Below are positions 57,875 through 64,000 of a stretch of DNA of 64,000 bases, in pieces (positions within the stretch are counted from its first letter, which is position 1; each line of letters begins with the position of its first letter). The position numbers and the translations under genes were made by a program. The stretch comes from Streptomyces zaomyceticus (GTDB lineage Bacteria > Actinomycetota > Actinomycetes > Streptomycetales > Streptomycetaceae), in contig NZ_BNBZ01000016.1 in the NCBI RefSeq assembly GCF_014656215.1, forward strand, positions 1 to 64,000. The letters run 5' to 3'. Under the pieces are notes generated by a model. That model did not search any database. It was not told the DNA's origin and worked only from the letters and a program-made list of their open reading frames with translations.

Positions 57875-59322
57875 CCACGACACCGACCGGGGCGGCGTCC
57901 ACCGTGGCGCCGCCCCGCGCGGCGGCCGACCACGACGGCATCGCGCCGGTTCCGGAGGCCGAACGCACCTCGACACCGGGCGACTTCGGATGGATCTGGC
58001 CCTCCGCGCAGTTCTCCTTCGGCACGGTCGTCCTCGGCGCGCTGCCCGTCGTCTTCGGCCTCGGCTGGTGGGCCTCGGCGAGCGCCGTCGCCGTGGGCGT
58101 CGCCGTCGGCACGGCGCTGCTCGCGCCGCTCGCCCGCTTCGGCATCCGGACCGGCACCAACGACCCCGTGGCGAGCGGCGCGCACTTCGGGGTGCGGGGC
58201 AGGGTCGTCGGCAACACCATCACGGTGGTGACCGCGCTCGGCTTCTTCGCCATCGCCGTGTGGACGGGCGGCACGGCCGTCATGGTCGCCGGGCACCGGC
58301 TGCTCTCCACCCCCACGGGACCGGGCGCGCTGACGGCCGCGATGTTCGTGACGGCGGCGGCGGTCGCGCTGGTCGCCGTGCGCGGCCACGAGACCCTGGT
58401 CCGTACATACAGGGTCACCGCGGTCACGGGCGGCGTGGTCCTGCTCGGCACCGTGATCGTCCTGGCCCCGGATTTCGACGCGGGCTACGCCGGCGGGAGG
58501 CTCGCGCTCGACAGCCCCCTGCACACCTGGCTGCTCGCGGCGACCGCCTCCGCCACCGTGCCCCTGTCGTACGCCACCTTCCAGGGCGACTACACCCGCT
58601 TCATGCCGGCCTCCACCCCCACCGGCCGGGTCGTGCGGGCCAGCGGGCTCTCGATGTTCCTCAGCAGTCTCGCGGCGCTGCTCACCGGCGCGTACGTGAC
58701 GACCCTCTTCCCCGTGCCCGACGAGCCGTGGCTCCAGGGGCTGACGGACGCCGTCCCCGGCTGGTTCGCGGTGGCGGTCGTGGTCTTCGGCTTCGCGGGC
58801 ACCCTGCCGCAGGCCGGGCTCTGTCTGTACGCGGCCGGGCTCTCCGCCAACTCGGTGTTCTGGCGTGCCTCACGGGCCGCCGTGACCACGGTGGTCGCGC
58901 TGCTCGCGGCGGCCGTGCTCTACCTCGGGGCGGTGGTGTACGACGCCATGGACGCGATGTCGGCGTTCGTGACGCTGCTCCTCACGGTCGTCGCCCCGTG
59001 GGCGGCCGTGCTCTTCGTCGGCTACGTCCTCCACCGGGGCCGGTACGACGCGGAGGCGCTGCGCACCTTCACCACGGGCGGCGGCGGACGGTACTGGTAC
59101 GCGGGCGGGGTCAACCCGCGGGCCGCCACGGCCTTCGCGGCCGGCTCGGCCGTCGGGGTCCTCTGGGTGAACAACCCGCTGTACACCGGTCCGTTGACCG
59201 GCCTCACGGGCGGCGTCGACCTGAGCCTGCCGGCCTCCTTCGCGGTCGCCGCCGTGCTGTACGGGGCGCTGTGCCGGGTGTGGCCGGAGCCGCTGCTGCC
59301 CCCGACCCACGGTGCGAGGTGA
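57871..59322 (+). CDS. NCS1-family purine/cytosine-type permease
   Basis: A 483-residue inner-membrane protein with about twelve helices, of the NCS1 (cytosine/purine/uracil/thiamine/allantoin) family. The helix 1 region FGWIWPSAQFSFGTVVLGAL and the FQGDYTRFMP loop (residues ~236-245) are characteristic. NCS1 carriers normally import small heterocycles. Inside this cluster it could move 2-aminoimidazole or 2-nitroimidazole, in either direction, which is inference. ATGA overlap with the Rieske gene before it; its stop abuts the reductase start. Confidence 0.88.
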   Translation: MTTTPTGAASTVAPPRAAADHDGIAPVPEAERTSTPGDFGWIWPSAQFSFGTVVLGALPVVFGLGWWASASAVAVGVAVGTALLAPLARFGIRTGTNDPVASGAHFGVRGRVVGNTITVVTALGFFAIAVWTGGTAVMVAGHRLLSTPTGPGALTAAMFVTAAAVALVAVRGHETLVRTYRVTAVTGGVVLLGTVIVLAPDFDAGYAGGRLALDSPLHTWLLAATASATVPLSYATFQGDYTRFMPASTPTGRVVRASGLSMFLSSLAALLTGAYVTTLFPVPDEPWLQGLTDAVPGWFAVAVVVFGFAGTLPQAGLCLYAAGLSANSVFWRASRAAVTTVVALLAAAVLYLGAVVYDAMDAMSAFVTLLLTVVAPWAAVLFVGYVLHRGRYDAEALRTFTTGGGGRYWYAGGVNPRAATAFAAGSAVGVLWVNNPLYTGPLTGLTGGVDLSLPASFAVAAVLYGALCRVWPEPLLPPTHGAR

Positions 59323-59324
59323 CC

Positions 59325-60263
59325 ATGTCCATGCCCATGGCCCGGCTCACGGTCCGGTCGGCCGTCCGGGAGGCCGAGGGTGTCCTCGGGCTCCTGCTCG
59401 TCGATCCCTCGGGCGCCGAGCTCGCCCCGTGGGAGCCCGGCGCCCATCTGGAGGTGACGCTGCCGTCCGGCACCGTCCGGCACTACTCGCTCTGCGGCGA
59501 CCCGGCGGACCGGAGCACGTACCGGCTCGGGGTGCTGCGGGAGCCCGGCGGGCGGGGTGGTTCGGAGGAGATCCACACCTCCGTGCGGGAGGGCACGGTC
59601 CTCGGGGTGCGGGGCCCGTTCAACCGCTTCCCGCTGGTGCCCGCCGAGCGCTATCTGTTCCTCGCGGGAGGCATCGGCATCACCCCCCTGCTGCCGATGG
59701 TCCGCGCCCTGCCGCCGGGGTCGTGGTCGCTGGTGTACGGCGGCCGGAGCCTCGCCACCATGGCGTACCGCGAGGAGCTCGCCGGCCTCTCCGGGGTCAC
59801 CCTCGTACCGCGGGACACGGCGGGACCGCCCGATCTGGACGCCGTCCTCGGCAGACTTCCGGCGGGGACGGCCGTGTACTGCTGCGGCCCCGAGGGGCTG
59901 CTGCGGGCCGTGGCGGAACGGTGGCCGGGTCCGCTGCACACGGAGCGGTTCGGCGCCGCTCCCGCGCCGGTGCCGCCGGAGGGGGAGGAAGCGCCGGAGG
60001 CCTTCGAGGTCGAGCTGCGGCGCAGTGGCCGGACCGTTCGCGTGGAGCCCGGCCGGACCCTGCTCGACGCCGTGCGCGAGGTGGTGCCGGGGGTCCCGTA
60101 CTCCTGCGAGGAGGGCTACTGCGGGACCTGTGAGACGAAGGTGGTCGCGGGGACTCCCGAGCACCACGACTCCGTCCTCGGCGAGGACGAGAAGGCCTCG
60201 GGTACGACCATGATGATCTGCGTGGGGCGTTCGCGCGGCGCCCGGCTCGTCCTGGATCTGTGA
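59325..60263 (+). CDS. Phthalate dioxygenase reductase-like flavoprotein with C-terminal ferredoxin
   Basis: A 312-residue electron-transfer protein: flavin/NAD(P)H ferredoxin-reductase domain (residues ~5-225; HYSLCGDP binds flavin, LAGGIGITPLLPMV binds NAD(P)H), then a plant-type [2Fe-2S] ferredoxin domain (~230-312) with Cys261, 266, 269 and 299 (CEEGYCGTC). It belongs to the VanB/phthalate dioxygenase reductase group. With the Rieske protein it forms a complete NAD(P)H-to-RohS chain, by inference. ATG 59325 has GCGAGG 5 nt before it; GTG 59319, overlapping the permease stop, is also possible. Confidence 0.92.
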   Translation: MSMPMARLTVRSAVREAEGVLGLLLVDPSGAELAPWEPGAHLEVTLPSGTVRHYSLCGDPADRSTYRLGVLREPGGRGGSEEIHTSVREGTVLGVRGPFNRFPLVPAERYLFLAGGIGITPLLPMVRALPPGSWSLVYGGRSLATMAYREELAGLSGVTLVPRDTAGPPDLDAVLGRLPAGTAVYCCGPEGLLRAVAERWPGPLHTERFGAAPAPVPPEGEEAPEAFEVELRRSGRTVRVEPGRTLLDAVREVVPGVPYSCEEGYCGTCETKVVAGTPEHHDSVLGEDEKASGTTMMICVGRSRGARLVLDL

Positions 60264-60277
60264 GGCCCGGACCGCGG

Positions 60278-60323
60278 GAACGCGGAAGCCCGTACCGGTG
60301 CGCCGGTACGGGCTTCCGCGTTC
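60278..60323. terminator. Bidirectional terminator closing the cluster
   Basis: A perfect 21-bp stem (60278-60298 with 60303-60323) and a 4-nt loop, in the 70-nt gap between the reductase gene and the convergent alcohol dehydrogenase gene. Confidence 0.9.
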
Positions 60324-60333
60324 GCGCGTGCGG

Positions 60334-61416
60334 TCAGGGGAAGACCACCAGGGCCCGGCCGCCCTTGCCCGCCAGCATGTTCTCGAACGCGCCGGGGATG
60401 CCGTCCAGGGTGATCCGCTCGGTGACGAGCGCCCCGAGGTCGAGCCGGCCGGCCCGGATGTGCTCGGCGAGGACCGGCAGGTCCACGGCCGGGTTCGAGT
60501 TGCCGTAGACACAGCCCGCGAGGGTGCGGCCCCAGTGGAAGATCTCCAGGGCGTTGAAGGTGACCTGCTGGTCCTTGCCACCGATGCCGACGACGGTGGT
60601 GCGCCCGCCGCGCCGGGTGGAGTCCCAGGCGGTACGGATGGTGACGGCACGGCCGACGCATTCGACGGCCACGTCGACGCCCCGGCCCCCCGTGAGCTTC
60701 CGGATCTCCTTCGCCGTGGTCTCGGAGGCGACGACGTACTCGGTCGCCCCGGCCGCCCGCGCGAGCGCCTCCTTCTCCGGGGAGACGTCGACGGCGACGA
60801 TCGTGGACGCGCCCGCGATCCGGGCGGCCTGGAGGGTGGCGAGGCCCACGCCGCCGACACCGAACACCGCGACCGTCTCGCCCTCGCGGACCCGGGCGGA
60901 GTGGTGGACCGCGCCCCAGCCGGTGAGGACGGCGCAGCCGAGCAGGGCGGCGTCGGTGAGCGGCACGCCGTCGGGCGCCGGGAGGACGCAGTTCGCGGCG
61001 ACGACCGTCTCCTCGGCGAAGGCGGCGACATTGAGCCCGGGGTGGAGCTCCGTGCCGTCCTCGGTGCGGGCGTGGATGTTCGCGGCGCCGGTGAGGGCGT
61101 CGGCGCAGAGCCAGACCTCGCCGAGCGAGCAGGGGTGGCAGGCGCCGCAGGACGGCGCCCAGTTGAGGACGACCGCGTCGCCGGGGACGACATGGGTGAC
61201 GCCCTCGCCGACGGAGACGACGGTGCCGGCGCCCTCGTGGCCGAGGACGGCGGGGACCGGGACGCGCATGGTGCCGTTGGACAGGGACAGGTCCGAGTGG
61301 CAGACCCCGGCGGCGGCGAGCCGGACCCGGACCTGGCCGGGGCCGGGCTCGGGGAGTTCGATGCCGGTGATCTCCAGCGGAGAGCCGACGGCGGGCAGGA
61401 CGGCGGCGCGGATCAC
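60334..61416 (-). CDS. Zinc-dependent alcohol dehydrogenase
   Basis: A 360-residue medium-chain alcohol dehydrogenase. Catalytic zinc: CHSDLS (residues ~38-43) and GHEGAG (~59-64); structural zinc: CGACHPCSLGEVWLC (~88-102); NAD fold: GVGGVGLATLQAAR (~174-187). It resembles NDMA-type and mycothiol-type enzymes but lacks a clear mark of either. It forms an operon with the aldehyde dehydrogenase 35 nt upstream, so the pair likely oxidises an alcohol to the acid. The genes are also found in this place in S. coelicolor, as far as I recall, and so are probably not part of the azomycin-type cluster. Confidence 0.92.
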   Translation of the reverse strand: MIRAAVLPAVGSPLEITGIELPEPGPGQVRVRLAAAGVCHSDLSLSNGTMRVPVPAVLGHEGAGTVVSVGEGVTHVVPGDAVVLNWAPSCGACHPCSLGEVWLCADALTGAANIHARTEDGTELHPGLNVAAFAEETVVAANCVLPAPDGVPLTDAALLGCAVLTGWGAVHHSARVREGETVAVFGVGGVGLATLQAARIAGASTIVAVDVSPEKEALARAAGATEYVVASETTAKEIRKLTGGRGVDVAVECVGRAVTIRTAWDSTRRGGRTTVVGIGGKDQQVTFNALEIFHWGRTLAGCVYGNSNPAVDLPVLAEHIRAGRLDLGALVTERITLDGIPGAFENMLAGKGGRALVVFP

Positions 61417-61451
61417 GCTCGTTGCTCCTTCTGCGCTCGGGACGGGAGGAC

Positions 61452-62843
61452 TCAGAACTGGAGGGACTTGGTCTGGAGGTACTCGGAGAGACCGTGCGTG
61501 CCGAGTTCCCGGCCCACGCCGGACTGCTTGTAGCCGCCGAAGGGGGCCAGCGGGTTGAACCGGCCGCCGTTGATGTCGATCTGGCCGGCCTCCATGCGGC
61601 GGGCGAAGGCGACGGCCTCCTCGGGCTCGCCCCAGACCGCTCCGGCGAGTCCGTACACGGTGCCGTTGGCGATGGCGAGGGCGTCGGCCTCGTCCTCGTA
61701 CTTCAGGAGCGCGACGACGGGCCCGAAGATCTCCTCCTGGGCGATGGTCATCTCCGGGGTGACATCGGCGAAGACGGTCGGCGAGACGTAGTAGCCGGTC
61801 TCGAGCGGGGCCTCGGGGCCGCCGGCGACGAGCCGGGCACCCTCCTCGACGCCCTTCTCGATGTAGCCGCGGACGCGCTGCCGCTGCTTGGCGTTGACCA
61901 GCGGGCCGAGGCGCTCACCGGGGACGTACTTGGCGACGGCCTCGACGGCGAGCTCCACCGCCTCCTCGTACCGGTCCGCGGGGATCAGCATGCGCGTCCA
62001 GGCGCTGCACTTCTGACCGGAGTTGGACATGACGTTGGCGATGCCGACGGACACGGCCCGGGCGAGGTCGGCGCTCGGCAGGATCACGTTGGCGGACTTG
62101 CCGCCGAGTTCGAGCGCGACGCGCTTGACGGCGCCGCCCGCGAGGGCGCCGATGCGGCGGCCGACGGCGGTGGAGCCGGTGAAGGAGACGAGGTCCACGT
62201 CGGGGTGCTCGGCGAGGGCCTGGCCCGCGACCGGGCCGAGGCCGGTGACCAGGTTGAAGACACCGGCGGGCAGACCCGCCTCGTGCACGGCCTCGGCGAA
62301 GAGCTGGGCGGTGAGCGGGGTGTCCTCGGCGGGCTTGAGGACGGTGGTGCAGCCGGCGGCGAGGGCAGGGGCGATCTTGGCGACGACCTGGTGGAGCGGG
62401 AAGTTCCAGGGGGTGATCGCGGCGACGACGCCGACGGGTTCGGCGTAGACGGTCGAGTTGCCGACCTTCTCCTCGAAGGGGTGGGTCGTGGCCAGTTCGG
62501 CGTACGTCCCGGCCACGACGATCGGCAGTCCGGCGTGGACGACGGCGGAGAGCTGCGGCGGGGAGCCGAGTTCGGCGGTGACGGTGGCGGCGATCTCCTC
62601 CGCGCGGGCGGCGAGCGCGTCGCGCAGGGCGGCGATCCGGGCGCCGCGCTCGGCGGGCGGGGTCGCGGACCAGCCGGGCAGCGCGGCGCGGGCGGCCCGG
62701 ACGGCGGCGTCGACGTCCTCGGCGGTGCCGGCCGGGACATGGCCGATGACCTGCTCGTCCGCCGGGTTGATGACGGCGATCGTGTCGGGTCCCGCGGCGG
62801 GCCGCCACTCCCCGCCGATGTACATCGCGTCGTGCGCCTGCAT
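61452..62843 (-). CDS. Aldehyde dehydrogenase
   Basis: A 463-residue NAD(P)-dependent aldehyde dehydrogenase. TPWNFPLHQ (residues ~138-146, catalytic Asn), FTGSTAVGRRIG (~215-226), the Glu in LELGGKSAN (~241-249) and the catalytic Cys in NSGQKCSAW (~271-279) are all intact. A GAGGAG site precedes ATG 62843; the frame's upstream ATG at 62858 is less good. It is the first gene of an operon with the alcohol dehydrogenase, behind an inverted-repeat operator. Confidence 0.93.
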   Translation of the reverse strand: MQAHDAMYIGGEWRPAAGPDTIAVINPADEQVIGHVPAGTAEDVDAAVRAARAALPGWSATPPAERGARIAALRDALAARAEEIAATVTAELGSPPQLSAVVHAGLPIVVAGTYAELATTHPFEEKVGNSTVYAEPVGVVAAITPWNFPLHQVVAKIAPALAAGCTTVLKPAEDTPLTAQLFAEAVHEAGLPAGVFNLVTGLGPVAGQALAEHPDVDLVSFTGSTAVGRRIGALAGGAVKRVALELGGKSANVILPSADLARAVSVGIANVMSNSGQKCSAWTRMLIPADRYEEAVELAVEAVAKYVPGERLGPLVNAKQRQRVRGYIEKGVEEGARLVAGGPEAPLETGYYVSPTVFADVTPEMTIAQEEIFGPVVALLKYEDEADALAIANGTVYGLAGAVWGEPEEAVAFARRMEAGQIDINGGRFNPLAPFGGYKQSGVGRELGTHGLSEYLQTKSLQF

Positions 62844-63185
62844 CCGCTGTCTCCTCACGTTACCGACCGGTTCTTCGCACCCACCAAACTAGCGGTGATA
62901 GTTTTTGGGCGCCAGGGCTTCGGAACGTGCCCCCGGTCTCAATACCCGGCCGATCGTGCCGCCGTCCCGCGTCTCCTGTCCACGTCGGGACCGGACAGAC
63001 GCCCGGCGCCGGAACTGGCCTTCGGCACCTGGACAGGGTTCCGGGACCCGGCACGGCGCCGCGTCCGGCGGGCGCACGCCGGGTGGCGCGGCCCGGCGGA
63101 CGCGGCGGGGAGGGGGCCGACGGAGCGGCTGGGATCCGTCGGACCCTGGGGGAATCTCTGCTGGAACCTGTGGCGGAACCTCCGT
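62844..63185. other. Intergenic region between aldehyde dehydrogenase and sortase
   Basis: 342 nt without a supported gene. Its left part is the aldehyde dehydrogenase promoter with the operator at 62886-62904. The rest is GC-rich; reading frames here are short and show no domain or codon pattern that I trust. Confidence 0.6.
62886..62904. promoter_or_regulatory. Inverted repeat before the aldehyde dehydrogenase operon
   Basis: AAACTAGCGGTGATAGTTT has 6-bp perfect arms (AAACTA/TAGTTT) and lies 42 nt upstream of the aldehyde dehydrogenase start. It matches, in reverse, the box in the TetR/acyl-CoA dehydrogenase promoter at 47.08 kb. Confidence 0.65.
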
Positions 63186-64000
63186 TCAGATCTTCTGGGC
63201 GATGTCCGTGAGATGGGCGAAGACGACGATGTTCGCGTCGTAGCCCTTACTGCGGTCGAAGGCGCCGCCACAGGTGAGCAGCCGCAGTTCGGGCCGCCCG
63301 GTGGCGCCGTACACCTCCTTGTCGGGGAAGTCGGCCTTGGCGTACGTCCGGACGCGGTCGACCGTGAAGACGGCGACCTTGCCGTCGGCGCGGGCGACCC
63401 GGACGGTGTTGCCGGGGCTGAGCGAGTCGAGACTGAGGAAGACGGCGGGCCCGGTACGGGTGTCGCGGTGGCCGACGACGACGGCGGTCCCGCGCTCACC
63501 GGGGGTGACCCCCTTCTCGTACCAGCCGACAACCCTCGGATTGTCGACGGGCGGCGTGACGAGCCGCCCTTCGCCGTCGAGACCGAGTCCGATCACGGGG
63601 GCCTCGATGGTGATGGCCGGTACGGCGACGACGGTCGGACGCGAACGGGCCAGCGGCGCGGGCGGGGGCGACGGCCTGGGCGACGGCACGGCCTTCGCCC
63701 TCGCCCGGGGTTTCGCCCCGGGTTTCACCGTGGGCTTCGCCCCGGACCTCACCTCCGCCTTGGCCCCGGACCTCACCTCCGCCTTCGCCCCGACCGCCGC
63801 CTTGTGGTCCAGGGCAGTCGTCTCTCCGACCGCCCCGCCCGCCCCGCCGACGGCGACCCGGCCGGCGGCGAGCGCCGGGCCGGCCGGTTCTTCGTCACCG
63901 GCCCACCAGACGCCGCCGACCACCAGGACCACGGCGATCGTCGCGGTCCTGGCGAGCCGGAACAGGCGCCGTTGACGGCGCGTGAGGCGCGCGGACCTAC
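63186..64000 (-). CDS. Class F sortase (5' end outside window)
   Basis: Partial gene: the frame stays open to the window edge, so the N-terminus is missing. A membrane anchor (IAVVLVVGGVWWAG) is followed by a Lys/Ala/Pro-rich stalk with imperfect repeats of AEVRSGAK, then a sortase beta-barrel. VVVGHRDTRTGPAVF holds the catalytic His, LLTCGGAFD the catalytic Cys, and the Arg is expected just after it (DRSKGYDANIV). Class F sortases are monofunctional housekeeping-like transpeptidases of actinobacteria; their substrates are poorly known, and chaplins are anchored by class E instead. Confidence 0.9.
   Translation of the reverse strand, partial: RSARLTRRQRRLFRLARTATIAVVLVVGGVWWAGDEEPAGPALAAGRVAVGGAGGAVGETTALDHKAAVGAKAEVRSGAKAEVRSGAKPTVKPGAKPRARAKAVPSPRPSPPPAPLARSRPTVVAVPAITIEAPVIGLGLDGEGRLVTPPVDNPRVVGWYEKGVTPGERGTAVVVGHRDTRTGPAVFLSLDSLSPGNTVRVARADGKVAVFTVDRVRTYAKADFPDKEVYGATGRPELRLLTCGGAFDRSKGYDANIVVFAHLTDIAQKI

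Larger units (their letters stand above)
54104..60263 (+). other. Azomycin (2-nitroimidazole)-type biosynthetic gene cluster
   Basis: Seven genes on one strand, almost all overlapping by ATGA or GTGA: MppP-like PLP enzyme, DUF6190, DapA-like aldolase, haem-oxygenase-like di-iron oxidase, Rieske ferredoxin, NCS1 permease, flavin/[2Fe-2S] reductase. The first four match in kind and order the published RohP/Q/R/S route from L-arginine through 4-hydroxy-2-ketoarginine, guanidinoacetaldehyde and 2-aminoimidazole to 2-nitroimidazole. The reductase, ferredoxin and permease are inferred accessory functions. No regulator or recognisable resistance gene lies inside. Confidence 0.82.

Noticed and set aside
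14631..64000. Functional link between the LAETG chaplin and the class F sortase at the window end
   Set aside because: Long chaplins are anchored by class E sortases; 48 kb separates the genes and the class differs.

Overview
The window is Streptomyces chromosome. The DNA is very GC-rich with strongly GC-biased third codon positions, genes overlap as ATGA/GTGA, and it carries chaplin genes, mycothiol genes (mshC, S-(hydroxymethyl)mycothiol dehydrogenase), a ScbR-type receptor homologue with a TTA (bldA-type) codon, and many TetR regulators. Much of the gene order (mshC ... chpC-chpH ... gntR/gntK/gntP ... soxR ... alcohol and aldehyde dehydrogenase) matches what I remember of the S. coelicolor SCO1663-SCO1706 core region; this is memory, not a comparison I ran.

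Layout. 0-3 kb: a secreted GH31 glycosidase. 3.2-17.7 kb: mshC, an actinobacterial trio (SCO1664-like, DUF3090, histidine phosphatase), CorA, a ferritin-like protein, an F420-type oxidoreductase, an aldo/keto reductase coupled to a degenerate RecD-like protein, a long LAETG-anchored chaplin with a collagen-like stalk, the short chaplin ChpH, an M20 peptidase and tRNA-Leu(GAG). 17.7-25.5 kb: a pseudouridine synthase, the mycothiol-dependent formaldehyde dehydrogenase with an MBL hydrolase, an amino-acid permease, and the gluconate genes gntR, gntK and gntP with a palindromic operator. 25.5-33.7 kb: a FAD dehydrogenase divergent from a TetR/3alpha,20beta-hydroxysteroid dehydrogenase operon, Nudix, two DUF202 membrane proteins, a quinone oxidoreductase, an MBL protein and glucarate dehydratase.

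33.7-53.9 kb: fatty-acid or acyl-CoA genes (phosphotransferase, two acyl-CoA dehydrogenases, SDR, MaoC) controlled by several TetR proteins whose probable operators can be read as shared motifs; NamZ-type muramidase, erythromycin esterase-like protein, SoxR, drug/metabolite transporters, the ScbR-like regulator, and a TetR-controlled DMT/MBL/DsbA operon that ends in a very strong intrinsic terminator.

54.1-60.3 kb is the most notable part: a compact seven-gene operon that matches the azomycin (2-nitroimidazole) pathway. It encodes an MppP-like PLP arginine hydroxylase/oxidase (RohP), a DUF6190 PIN-like protein (probable RohQ), a DapA-like retro-aldolase (RohR) and a haem-oxygenase-like di-iron N-oxygenase with all seven expected ligands (RohS). 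To these are joined a Rieske ferredoxin, an NCS1 nucleobase-type permease and a phthalate-dioxygenase-reductase-like flavoprotein, which I infer feed electrons to RohS and move a heterocyclic compound. The cluster is bounded by intrinsic terminators on both sides and seems to be inserted into otherwise conserved chromosome. The window ends with alcohol and aldehyde dehydrogenases and a class F sortase cut by the window edge.

All assignments come from reading translations and motifs; no database search was possible. Operators are inferred from symmetry and repeated occurrence only.
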